This document shows, in pieces, positions 42,754 to 51,189 of a stretch of 64,000 nt of DNA; the stretch's first letter is position 1; every line of letters starts with the position of its first letter. Origin of the DNA: a bacterium (GTDB lineage: Bacteria > SZUA-79 > Acidulodesulfobacterales > Acidulodesulfobacteraceae); assembly GCA_021777135.1 (NCBI GenBank), contig JAJYDX010000001.1:372001-436000 (forward strand), read 5' to 3'. Below the pieces are notes generated by a model. It did not search any database. It was given only the letters and a program-made list of their open reading frames with translations, and had not been told where the DNA came from. Position numbers and translations under genes: made by a program.

Positions 42754-43881
42754 ATGACTTCGTTTAAAAAAGAGTTTAAAAATGGGTCGAAAAACAAAAA
42801 AAGTTCTAAAAATTTGCAAGATGCCGATGTAAAATTAGATATTGCCAGAGATATGGATTCCGGCGATTATTCGCCAGTTTCTATTGAAACAGATGAAGCG
42901 GAAAGTTTTGATAATCCTGTAAGACCGTTGTCATTTGACGAATATATAGGACAAGCTAAACTTAAAGATAATCTTCTAATATTTATAAATGCTTCAAAAA
43001 AAAGAGCAGTGCGTATTGGACATCATGATCTCGACCATATGTTATTTTTTGGACCTCCGGGTTTAGGCAAAACTACTCTTGCCGGAATTATAGCAAAAGA
43101 ACTCGGCGTTAATATTAAAATAACTTCTGGTCCTTCCATAGAAAAAGCAGGCGATATAGCAGCTCTTTTATCATCCGTTTCTAATGGCGATGTAGTATTT
43201 ATTGATGAGATACATAGGCTTCCTAAGCCTGCCGCAGAAATGCTTTATCCCGCAATGGAAGATTTTAAATTAGACATAGTAATCGGCGAAGGCGCAACCG
43301 CAAAATCTATAAGAATAAGCCTGCCGCGTTTTACGCTCATTGGCGCCACAACCAGAGCAGGGCTTATTCCATCCCCGCTCCGCGACAGGTTTGGTTTTAC
43401 CGCACGATTGGAATATTACGATGCTGAAGAGCTTTCTAAAATAGTCTCAAGAAGCGCAAAGCTATATGGCATAGATATTGAAGGAGAAGCCGCCTTAGAA
43501 ATTGCCCGACGTTCTAGGGGAACGCCAAGAATAGCAAACAGGCTTTTGAGAAGGCTGAGAGATTATATGACGCATCTTAAAAAAGATGTTATAACCATTG
43601 AAGTCGCAAAATTTGGGATAGAAAGCCTTGGTATAGACGAAATTGGATTAGATGCCAACGATGTGTTTTTTTTAAAAACAGTTATTAAAAAATTCGCCGG
43701 TGGACCAGTTGGAATAGAAACAATAGCGCAGGCTATGAATGACGAAAAAGATACTCTTGAAGACGTTTTGGAGCCATATTTGATTTCCTGCGGTTTTATC
43801 CAGCGGTCTAAAAAAGGCAGAATTGCCACAGAACTTGCTTATAAGCACTTCGGTTTAATAAAGGAAAATTCTTTGTTTTAA
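42754..43881 (+). CDS. ruvB: Holliday junction helicase ATPase RuvB
   Basis: About 375 residues from ATG 42754; a TTG at 42742 could extend it by four. A 50-residue polar N-terminal extension precedes RPLSFDEYIGQAKLKDNL, where most RuvB proteins begin. Walker A is GPPGLGKTT, Walker B is VFIDEIHRL, sensor 1 is IGATTRAG, and the C-terminal winged helix includes PYLISCGFIQRS. It drives branch migration with RuvA. Confidence 0.96.
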   Translation: MTSFKKEFKNGSKNKKSSKNLQDADVKLDIARDMDSGDYSPVSIETDEAESFDNPVRPLSFDEYIGQAKLKDNLLIFINASKKRAVRIGHHDLDHMLFFGPPGLGKTTLAGIIAKELGVNIKITSGPSIEKAGDIAALLSSVSNGDVVFIDEIHRLPKPAAEMLYPAMEDFKLDIVIGEGATAKSIRISLPRFTLIGATTRAGLIPSPLRDRFGFTARLEYYDAEELSKIVSRSAKLYGIDIEGEAALEIARRSRGTPRIANRLLRRLRDYMTHLKKDVITIEVAKFGIESLGIDEIGLDANDVFFLKTVIKKFAGGPVGIETIAQAMNDEKDTLEDVLEPYLISCGFIQRSKKGRIATELAYKHFGLIKENSLF

Positions 43882-43924
43882 GCCTGCCATTCAGAATATA
43901 TGCGAATCATTATTCACGCTATGA

Positions 43925-43958
43925 TATATATATGCGAACTATAATTCGCATATATATA
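43925..43958. promoter_or_regulatory. Long inverted repeat upstream of lpxC (possible activator site)
   Basis: TATATATATGCGAA (43925-43938) pairs perfectly with TTCGCATATATATA (43945-43958) over a 6-base spacer. The arm end ATATATGCGAA also occurs as a direct copy at 43896-43906. The centre is about 130 bases before the start predicted from the sigma-54-type promoter, a usual distance for an enhancer-binding activator. A RuvB terminator is less likely because no T-run follows on either strand. Confidence 0.5.
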
Positions 43959-44043
43959 AAACCTTATTTTTAATTATCAATTTTACGCTGCATAAGTTAT
44001 CTAATTTGTTGTCATTATCAAATATACATTAGAAAATTAGCTA

Positions 44044-44060
44044 TGGCATATTTTTTGCTA
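44044..44060 (+). promoter_or_regulatory. Candidate sigma-54 promoter of lpxC
   Basis: TGGCAT then, after five bases, TTGCTA; the GG (44045-44046) and GC (44057-44058) are 12 bases apart, as required for -24/-12 elements. The start is predicted near 44070, giving a 56-base leader to ATG 44126. Confidence 0.55.
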
Positions 44061-44125
44061 CTCTTAAATATAAATTTATCTTATATTTAATAATATTATA
44101 TTTTGAGGTTAAGCAAATATTAATT

Positions 44126-45112
44126 ATGGAAACTTACGCAATATTAACTGAAGAGCAAAGAGAATTTCAATGTACGGTTTCAAATGTGCTTTATTTTAAA
44201 GGAGTCGGTTTGCATACGGGAAGAGAGTCGTCCATAATAATCAAACCGGCAAAAGAGGGTTCCGGAATTACGTTTATAAGGAAAGATTTAAACCCGTGCG
44301 TAATCATAAAAGCAAAAGCCGATAACGTATGTTCTACTATGTTAAGGACCAGCATAGGGCTTAAAAATGCCGGAAAAGTTGAAAATAAGGCAGTTAGTCC
44401 GTTGGGATGCATTTCAACTGTCGAGCACCTTATGTCTGCATTGTGGGGCGCTGGAATAGACAACGCTTTGATAGAAGTTTACGGAGAAGAAATTCCTGCT
44501 ATGGACGGAAGCGCCAGAGTATTTTATGAATCTTTTTACGAAAGCGGAATTAAGGAGCTTAACGCTAAAAGAAAATATATAGAAATACTTAAACCTATTG
44601 TTGTTGAAAGCGAAACTGGAAACGGAGTTTCAATTGCGGTTTATCCTTCAGAAGATTTTGAAATTGCTTATGATATGGACTTTAATCATCCATTAGTTAA
44701 GACCGGCTCCATGGATATTAAAGTAGATAAATTTAATTTTTATGAAGAAATTTCCAAGGCAAGAACATTTGGTTTCTTAAAAGACGTTGAATATTTAAAG
44801 AAAAACGGTCTTGCGTTAGGAGGAAGTTTGGATAACGCTCTAGTTTTAGATGAAACCTCAGTTCTTAACAAGGAAGGTTTAAGATATAAAGATGAGTTTA
44901 TAAGGCATAAAGTGTTAGATCTAATAGGCGACTTATATTTGTCAGGCTATAGAATTAAAGGCAGGGTACTTGCAAAAAAAACTGGTCACGATATGAATTC
45001 AAAAATAGTTAAAAAAATAGAAGAGTATTTAAATTTTAAGTTTATTGCGAAAGATAAAAAAGAAGAAAATGATTTTATAACTGCCGGAAAAGTTGCTACT
45101 GTTTTTGCTTAA
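44126..45112 (+). CDS. lpxC: UDP-3-O-acyl-N-acetylglucosamine deacetylase
   Basis: A 328-residue zinc enzyme for the committed step of lipid A synthesis. Zinc ligands His101 (STVEHLMSAL), His261 and Asp265 (RHKVLDLIGDL), and the general acid His288 (KKTGHD) are all present. It shows that the cell makes lipopolysaccharide. It has a 24-residue N-terminal lead before the GVGLHTG segment, a little longer than usual. Other lpx genes are not nearby. Confidence 0.96.
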   Translation: METYAILTEEQREFQCTVSNVLYFKGVGLHTGRESSIIIKPAKEGSGITFIRKDLNPCVIIKAKADNVCSTMLRTSIGLKNAGKVENKAVSPLGCISTVEHLMSALWGAGIDNALIEVYGEEIPAMDGSARVFYESFYESGIKELNAKRKYIEILKPIVVESETGNGVSIAVYPSEDFEIAYDMDFNHPLVKTGSMDIKVDKFNFYEEISKARTFGFLKDVEYLKKNGLALGGSLDNALVLDETSVLNKEGLRYKDEFIRHKVLDLIGDLYLSGYRIKGRVLAKKTGHDMNSKIVKKIEEYLNFKFIAKDKKEENDFITAGKVATVFA

Positions 45113-45191
45113 AATGAAATATTATGGCTATATTAGAATATTTGAATAGTTTAATATATAATTTAATTTTTCAAATAATTATTAATTTTTC

Positions 45192-45221
45192 TTGACAATC
45201 TTACTATATATATGGTAACTT
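45192..45221 (+). promoter_or_regulatory. Promoter of the porin gene
   Basis: Consensus TTGACA (45192-45197), then an extended -10 TGG-TAACTT (hexamer 45216-45221) at 18-base spacing. The leader is about 95 bases and ends in a strong GGGAGG ribosome site. Confidence 0.55.
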
Positions 45222-45321
45222 TTAATTTATCGTTTAATTTTGTGGTATTATAGTTCGAAAGGAGGACTTAGGGCTATTAAATATTTCAAAATTTAAAATC
45301 AAATTACTAAGGGAGGTAAAG

Positions 45322-47055
45322 ATGAAAAAAAGATTTTCATTGCCGGCATTGGCAGTCGCATTTGTAATCGCCGGTTTTTTAACATTAATTACGGTTCCTA
45401 AAACATTTGCCGCTTCACAGGCAAACAAGGCGGGCGTCAGCTTTTCATTAAGCGGTCAATATCTTGGAATCGGAGAATGGTCGCAAAATCAGGCTCAGGC
45501 GTTTATGAATAACGGTTCAACCCCTAGCCAAAACTCTTATCAGGCTTTTATACAAAGGTTAAGGCTAAATACGTCAATAAATTATGACAAATTAGCCCAT
45601 GGCATGCCCCTTGCAGCTTTGTTTATTCAGGCAGATTTAACCAACGCATATAACGGTATCACAGATGGTTACGGTACTAACGGATATTATATGCTTGGCG
45701 GAAACCCAGCACCAACAGGTTTTAACAACGACTTTAATACGTTTGGTTTAAGACAGGCTTATATAAGAGTAATTACTCCTATAGGCGCTATAATGTTTGG
45801 ACGTATGCCCGTTAAATTCGGCCTTGGCGTTGCCGTAAATACAAATGCTGACGGTGTTGGCGATTTTATGCCTCTTGGCAATATCGGAATATTTGTTGGA
45901 AGCTTATTCGGTTCGGAAGTAACCGCATATGACAATGTAGGAGCTTGTGATACAACAACCCAGGGTCTTACGATTCCAAGCGCTAATTGCGCTCTTCCTG
46001 GCACGACAGAAGGTTATTATCCTCCTGCAAATACCGGATACACACATATTCAGATGGGTACCATACCTACTATAGAAATTATGACAATGAAACCCGTGAA
46101 TAATGTATCATACAGCGGATGGCTTACAGAAGCGCATTTAAACCAGTTTGAAGCAGGCATAACGTCCGCAGGTACCGCGTATAACGGGTCAACTACGACA
46201 TATACTACATTGTCTTCTATAGGTTCAATTCAACCTACGGCTAATATAACGTTTGGCGGTTTATCTGCAAAATATTCCAATGCTGGCTCAAAGCTGGCTG
46301 GCGAATTTGATTATTTCAGGGGCGACCTAGTAGATTCCAGTCAGGCGATAAGCTATGGATTTACTCTACCTCCGCTTCTATTTGGAGCTATGAATACAAA
46401 TGGAGCAACAGAACAGAATGTTGCGATTAATTCATATGACCTTTATTTAACAGGTTCTCAATTAATTCAGACCTCTACTCCTATCTCTGTAGGTTTTAAA
46501 TTCGGAACCGGCGCACCTATAGCTTCCGACCATTTTAATTTCACATATTATTCGACAGTTCAAAATACCAGAACTTTATTTGGCGATGTTATAGGCTCTT
46601 CATGGCAGCCGATTCAGTTCAATGCGGCAGGATTATCTTACATATATGGCGGCGCTGCCGGTGAGGCAGTCGGTCCAAATCTTGCCAATAAATGGGTTTT
46701 AATGGTAGATGCAAAAGAGTATTTATCTTCAAATAATACATTAAGAGAATCTCTTATACATGCCGCATGGCTCCAAGATTCCATAAATAATACTCAAGTA
46801 TTAGGCGGTACAGATATAGGAACGGAATTTGACCTTAATTTTACTCATCACTTCACAAAAACATTGGCTTGGCAGGCATGGGGTTCTTATGTATGGACAG
46901 GTTCAGGCGTGGAGTCAGAGAATAACACCCCCAATACGACTGTTATGACTATACCCGGTATGGGGACACTAGAAGCCACTCAATGGAACGGTTTTTCCGG
47001 TCAGCAGACCAAGGATATAGCTGCTCTTGGAACTGATATTTCCTGGAATTTTTAA
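45322..47055 (+). CDS. Outer-membrane porin-like beta-barrel protein
   Basis: A 577-residue exported protein with a clear signal peptide (basic start, hydrophobic 9-27, cleavage near TFAA-S). The rest is rich in Gly, Asn, Thr and aromatic residues in alternating strands and ends in Phe after DISWN, as outer-membrane barrels do. An AYIRVITPIGAIMFGRMPVKFGLG segment resembles porin strands with an inner constriction. It contains long loops with Thr/Asn/Tyr. Substrate unknown. Strong promoter, ribosome site and terminator suggest high expression. Confidence 0.82.
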   Translation: MKKRFSLPALAVAFVIAGFLTLITVPKTFAASQANKAGVSFSLSGQYLGIGEWSQNQAQAFMNNGSTPSQNSYQAFIQRLRLNTSINYDKLAHGMPLAALFIQADLTNAYNGITDGYGTNGYYMLGGNPAPTGFNNDFNTFGLRQAYIRVITPIGAIMFGRMPVKFGLGVAVNTNADGVGDFMPLGNIGIFVGSLFGSEVTAYDNVGACDTTTQGLTIPSANCALPGTTEGYYPPANTGYTHIQMGTIPTIEIMTMKPVNNVSYSGWLTEAHLNQFEAGITSAGTAYNGSTTTYTTLSSIGSIQPTANITFGGLSAKYSNAGSKLAGEFDYFRGDLVDSSQAISYGFTLPPLLFGAMNTNGATEQNVAINSYDLYLTGSQLIQTSTPISVGFKFGTGAPIASDHFNFTYYSTVQNTRTLFGDVIGSSWQPIQFNAAGLSYIYGGAAGEAVGPNLANKWVLMVDAKEYLSSNNTLRESLIHAAWLQDSINNTQVLGGTDIGTEFDLNFTHHFTKTLAWQAWGSYVWTGSGVESENNTPNTTVMTIPGMGTLEATQWNGFSGQQTKDIAALGTDISWNF

Positions 47056-47094
47056 TATCTTAAAAAACAAGAGTAAAATATATTTCTTTTCATT

Positions 47095-47131
47095 ATCCCG
47101 ATTGCGTTTAACGATGCAGTCGGGATTTTTT
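47095..47131 (+). terminator. Rho-independent terminator of the porin gene
   Basis: ATCCCGA-TTGC pairs with GCAG-TCGGGAT (47095-47105 with 47116-47126) around a 10-base loop, followed by T6. Confidence 0.9.
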
Positions 47132-47160
47132 ATTCATGTAATATTAACAGTTTTTTTTAT

Positions 47161-47189
47161 TTGTTTATCTAATGCAGATTTTGTATAAT
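47161..47189 (+). promoter_or_regulatory. Promoter of queH giving an almost leaderless mRNA
   Basis: TTGTTT (47161-47166) and TATAAT (47184-47189) are exactly 17 bases apart. The ATG of queH is at 47198, only 8 bases after the -10, so the transcript would begin at or within two bases of the start codon. Confidence 0.55.
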
Positions 47190-47197
47190 TATATTAT

Positions 47198-47764
47198 ATG
47201 AAATATGAAAAAAAACTGCTGCTTCATATATGCTGTTCACCATGTTTGGCGTATCCATACAAAGTTGTCGCATTTTCTCCCGAAAATAAGTTTGATAAAG
47301 TTATAGGATATTTTTATAATCCAAATATTCATCCTTATAGCGAGTATTTAAAACGCGAATCATCATTGAAAAAATTTAGCGATGAAGTCAATTTAAAAGT
47401 GATTTATGAAAAAAAATATGACATTGAAGAGTTTATTAGAAACATAGTTTTTCGTGAAGAAAACCGTTGTTATTACTGCTTGGGAAGCAGACTAGAAAAA
47501 ACCGCCGCCTTGGCAAAATCTTCCAAATTTACCCATTTTTCCACAACGCTTTTATACAGCAAACATCAGAAGCATGATTATATTAAAGAAATGGGGTTTA
47601 ATTTGCAAAAAAAATACGGAATTAATTTTCATTATGAAGATTTCAGGGAAGGTTATTTAGAAGGCATAAGGCTTTCCCACGATTATGGTCTCTATAGACA
47701 GAATTATTGCGGATGCATCTATAGTGAAAAGGAAAGATTTTATAACAAAGCAAAGAATGATTAA
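47198..47764 (+). CDS. queH: Epoxyqueuosine reductase QueH
   Basis: A 188-residue protein of the QueH (formerly DUF208) family. It has the LLLHICCSPC start with the Cys pair, NRCYYCLGSRLEKTA, and YCGCIYSE near the end, which bind an iron-sulfur cluster and a metal. It does the last step of queuosine synthesis in tRNA, replacing the unrelated cobalamin-dependent QueG. No other queuosine gene is nearby. Confidence 0.92.
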   Translation: MKYEKKLLLHICCSPCLAYPYKVVAFSPENKFDKVIGYFYNPNIHPYSEYLKRESSLKKFSDEVNLKVIYEKKYDIEEFIRNIVFREENRCYYCLGSRLEKTAALAKSSKFTHFSTTLLYSKHQKHDYIKEMGFNLQKKYGINFHYEDFREGYLEGIRLSHDYGLYRQNYCGCIYSEKERFYNKAKND

Positions 47765-47810
47765 AGCATAGTAAAATATAAATCTTATAACTGAAAGGAA
47801 ACTATTAAGT

Positions 47811-48533
47811 ATGGTAGATGAGCTCAAAAATATAGCTGAAGAATCGATAATAAAAAAAGTAGTAGAATATTCAAAATTAAATAAACACCACATACAGGCT
47901 TTATGGTTTGGCGAAGAAAGCCGATCTTGCGGCGGAATATTGTCAGATATAAATATTGAAGATTCAATATGTTCGCTGAAATTTAAAGATAAAATACTTA
48001 ATACGCCAAGTGCCGGAGATTTTTTAATATTACGCGTTTTTTTTCTTTTTGCTCCCATTTCAGCAAAAATTAAAAATATTAATGACGATAGATCTATGAA
48101 TATAGAAGAGCTTAGTTTTATAACATTAAAGAATAATAAAAGGCGCTACCCCAGGTTTATATTAAATAATAATATAGAGACTCAGATGATGATAGGCAAT
48201 CACGTATATACGGTTGAAATAAATGATATTTCCAAAGACGGAATAGGCTTCATATTTTCTTCAGAAAAGAGTATGTCTGGTTTAGCAGGAAAATCAGGAT
48301 TTATTCAATTGAACTATAACAATGTTCTTTTGAGAATTAGCGGCGATATAGTATGGATAAACAGATTCTCAAGAAATGAATACATTGGAGGAATGCTTCT
48401 TTATACCAATAATCAAGATAAAGATATAATAACCGATATAATATTTGATAATATTTTTAAAATTGAAAATGAGCTTTTTAAGTTTATTTCTTTCGCTACT
48501 TGCGGAGAAAAAGGTAATGGCGTCAAGGATTAA
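47811..48533 (+). CDS. PilZ-domain protein
   Basis: A 240-residue protein. The C-terminal half is a PilZ domain with the cyclic-di-GMP motifs RRYPR (111-115) and DISKDG (139-144). The N-terminal 100 residues may be a degenerate YcgR-like flagellar-brake domain, but this is weak. It should bind cyclic-di-GMP and act on motility or surface traits. No flagellar or pilus genes are near. Confidence 0.85.
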   Translation: MVDELKNIAEESIIKKVVEYSKLNKHHIQALWFGEESRSCGGILSDINIEDSICSLKFKDKILNTPSAGDFLILRVFFLFAPISAKIKNINDDRSMNIEELSFITLKNNKRRYPRFILNNNIETQMMIGNHVYTVEINDISKDGIGFIFSSEKSMSGLAGKSGFIQLNYNNVLLRISGDIVWINRFSRNEYIGGMLLYTNNQDKDIITDIIFDNIFKIENELFKFISFATCGEKGNGVKD

Positions 48534-48610
48534 GTTCTAGACCCCTTATAACTAAAGTTTAAACTTAAATTATTATAAATAAAAAAAAGTAAAAATGGAG
48601 GATTTGATTT

Positions 48611-49312
48611 ATGAAAATAAAGAAAAAATTTACTCTAGTTTTAATTCTGTTCATTTCTATTTTTATAGTCTCATATTCACTCAGCGGATGTGCTACTTCC
48701 AGGACGACCGCCGCTAGCGGGACTACTGGCGCGCTTTTTGGAGCTGGAACAGGTTTTGTTATTGGAGCGTTGACCGGCGGACCTATAGGCGCCATAATTG
48801 GTACTGCTGCAGGATTGTCTATAGGTTACGGAGTAGGATATGTAACAGGAAAATACGTTGTAACACGCGAAGGCAGAATAAGAGGGATATCTAGCTTAAG
48901 TTCACCTTATAGCCTTGCAAGCAACGAGTTTATATACGATCCGGCAAGCAGTATTAAAATAGATTTTCACAAGGTAAAGGGCGTATTAATATCCAATTTA
49001 AGAATATTTACTGCACCTAAATCCGTTAATGCTGGAGGCAGAATAAATTTAAATATGGAATACAACGTGCTTGGGTCGCCAACCAATATAAAAAATTCTT
49101 CTATTATTGAAACAAGAATCCTTGAAGGGCTTAACGGAAAGATTTTTTATACACATACATCTACTACAAATATTTCAAGGGAAGGATTTTATAAAACAGT
49201 TCTTTCCGTGACTATTCCTAAAAAAACGCCAAAGGTTTATATTTACGAAGCAATAGTTAAAGTGAATAATGTTATAACCGCTTTAAGCTCAAAATTAATA
49301 ACGGTAAAATAA
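48611..49312 (+). CDS. Lipoprotein with glycine-zipper segment
   Basis: A 233-residue protein with a lipoprotein signal ending LSGC (Cys27). Residues about 40-85 are a Gly/Ala-rich hydrophobic zipper (GALFGAGTGFVIGALTGG), and the C-terminal half (105-233) is a beta-rich domain with no clear family. Such proteins sit in the periplasm or outer membrane. A GGAGG ribosome site precedes the ATG. Function unknown. Confidence 0.82.
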   Translation: MKIKKKFTLVLILFISIFIVSYSLSGCATSRTTAASGTTGALFGAGTGFVIGALTGGPIGAIIGTAAGLSIGYGVGYVTGKYVVTREGRIRGISSLSSPYSLASNEFIYDPASSIKIDFHKVKGVLISNLRIFTAPKSVNAGGRINLNMEYNVLGSPTNIKNSSIIETRILEGLNGKIFYTHTSTTNISREGFYKTVLSVTIPKKTPKVYIYEAIVKVNNVITALSSKLITVK

Positions 49313-49320
49313 CAAATAAA

Positions 49321-49947
49321 TTAATTTTTCATACTATGCTCAGTTCCGTTTAAAAGCCTTCTTATATTTGATGAATGTTTATATATAATTAGTCCTGATA
49401 TTATCATTGACGCACCAAATATGTATATATTTTTTAACGTATAGAAAACTAAAAACGGCATAAAAAAAGCACTTATTATCGACGCAAGAGAAACATATTT
49501 TGAGGAAAATAATATTATAATAAATATTAAGAGGGCTATTAGGACTGCTTCTGGAGAAACAGCAAGGAAAACGCCCAATCCGGTAGCGACACCCTTGCCG
49601 CCTTTAAATCTTATTAATATAGAAAAACAGTGTCCTGCAACCGGCGCTATGATTACTAAAGACAGAAAAATTAAATATGCGGCCGATTGTCTAGTTTCTG
49701 CAGGTAACGCATGAAATGTTTTCATAGCGAAAAAAACAGGTAGAAATCCTTTGGCGGAATCAACAACAAGCGTGATTAGTCCAAATTTTTTACCTATAAC
49801 CCTTGAAACATTAGTGGCTCCAAGATTTCCGCTGCCTTGTTTTGTGAGGTCTGAGATACCCTTTAGTTTAGCAATAATTGCTGAGGTCGGAAAACTTCCT
49901 ATTAAATATGCAGCTAATATATAAGATATATTTCTTAAAATTACCAT
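49321..49947 (-). CDS. plsY: Acyl-phosphate:glycerol-3-phosphate acyltransferase PlsY
   Basis: A 208-residue membrane protein with the three PlsY motifs: GSFPTSAIIAK near the start, GSGNLGATNVSR, and GHCFSILIRFKGGKGVATGLG. It makes lysophosphatidate from acyl-phosphate, the first phospholipid step in bacteria without PlsB. Five hydrophobic helices are visible. It starts directly after the stop of the regulator gene on the same strand, so the two are probably co-transcribed. Confidence 0.96.
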   Translation of the reverse strand: MVILRNISYILAAYLIGSFPTSAIIAKLKGISDLTKQGSGNLGATNVSRVIGKKFGLITLVVDSAKGFLPVFFAMKTFHALPAETRQSAAYLIFLSLVIIAPVAGHCFSILIRFKGGKGVATGLGVFLAVSPEAVLIALLIFIIILFSSKYVSLASIISAFFMPFLVFYTLKNIYIFGASMIISGLIIYKHSSNIRRLLNGTEHSMKN

Positions 49948-49950
49948 ATA

Positions 49951-51012
49951 TTAAGCTACTTTTTGTCCGCAATAAGGGCAAAATTTAAACCCTGGCATTA
50001 GCGGTATTTCCATTCCGCATTTTTTATTAGAGCATACTTTATTTGTTTCCAAGATGCTTAATTTATTGGTTACAGAATTACTAAGCTTGTCAATGAATTT
50101 TTCTAATTTCTTATCTTCACCTTTTTTAAACTTTTTAGTAATTTCGTCTATTATAACAGTATCGTTTTCAAGTCTTTTTTCAAGACTTTTTCTATTTATA
50201 TAAAAATAAACTTTAAATTTATTTATTTCTTTTCTAGTTATTATGTCCTCATCTATAAATTTTTTAAAACTCTGACTTATTATAGACGGGGCCAGACCGG
50301 TTTCTTCCTTTACCTTTTTTGTAGTTATAGGTTTTTTTTCACCGTTAATATAAAATTTTATAATCATCGCATAAACCATGAACTCTGAAGGACCCATCAA
50401 TTTTATTTGAAAATTTGTAATAAGGTATCTGCTTGTCCATAATGCAAGCGCGATATAATAAAATTTATCGTAATTGTTAGATTTAGATAGAAATTCAAGA
50501 AGATTTTTTTCCTGGACGTCCGTTATAATCTTATTGCTTTTCAAAAGATTAATTGTCCCATCTATTAAATTTTTTATAATTTGTGTATCAGAATCATTAA
50601 AGCCACAAAATTGCAAAGCGGCGATATTAATTTCGTTAAACTTTTTAAGCTCGGCATAAGGAAGAATATAATTGGTTTTTCTTTTGTCTTCGGTCAATGT
50701 TGATTTCTTAATAAGTTTCTCATCCTGTAATTTTTTAAGAACAGTGGCGAGGTGTGGAGTGGAAACATATAAGCGGTTTAATTCTTTATATGAAACTGTA
50801 ATTCCGTTTTTTTCAAATTCTTTTTTTTCTTTCAAAGAAGAATGAGTGTATTTGTAAGCAAAGTAGGAAAAAATAGTGAATTCGATGTCAGATAGATATG
50901 CTACGTTTTTGTAATTGTTGGGAATATTTGTTATTGTATCTTTTATTAATTTTTCCCTGCTTAAGAAAAAAAGAGAAAAAAGAATGTAAAGCTTTGCTTG
51001 AAGTGTCTTCAT
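49951..51012 (-). CDS. Tandem winged-helix regulator with C-terminal zinc ribbon
   Basis: A 353-residue protein of unusual build. Residues 40-115 look like a MarR-type winged helix with the wing EDKRKTNYILP, and 205-275 form a second one with recognition helix PSIISQSFKKF. The last 30 residues are a zinc ribbon (Cys327, 332, 345, 348). The start MKTLQAKLYILFSLFFLSREKLI is helical and partly hydrophobic. It is divergent from the radical-SAM gene and 3 bases from plsY, so it may control either. I do not know a described regulator with this arrangement. Confidence 0.72.
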   Translation of the reverse strand: MKTLQAKLYILFSLFFLSREKLIKDTITNIPNNYKNVAYLSDIEFTIFSYFAYKYTHSSLKEKKEFEKNGITVSYKELNRLYVSTPHLATVLKKLQDEKLIKKSTLTEDKRKTNYILPYAELKKFNEINIAALQFCGFNDSDTQIIKNLIDGTINLLKSNKIITDVQEKNLLEFLSKSNNYDKFYYIALALWTSRYLITNFQIKLMGPSEFMVYAMIIKFYINGEKKPITTKKVKEETGLAPSIISQSFKKFIDEDIITRKEINKFKVYFYINRKSLEKRLENDTVIIDEITKKFKKGEDKKLEKFIDKLSNSVTNKLSILETNKVCSNKKCGMEIPLMPGFKFCPYCGQKVA

Positions 51013-51189
51013 TTTTTCATACCTTAATTGTTATTAATTACATTAATGTTATAAAAATCAAAAATAAATAAAGTAATATTTAATAATTTAGAACTTCATA
51101 TATTTTTTTATTTTTATAATTATAATATTCTATTTTATTGATGTAAAGAAAAAATTGAATTTTTTTCAAGGATATAATAAAATAAACTT

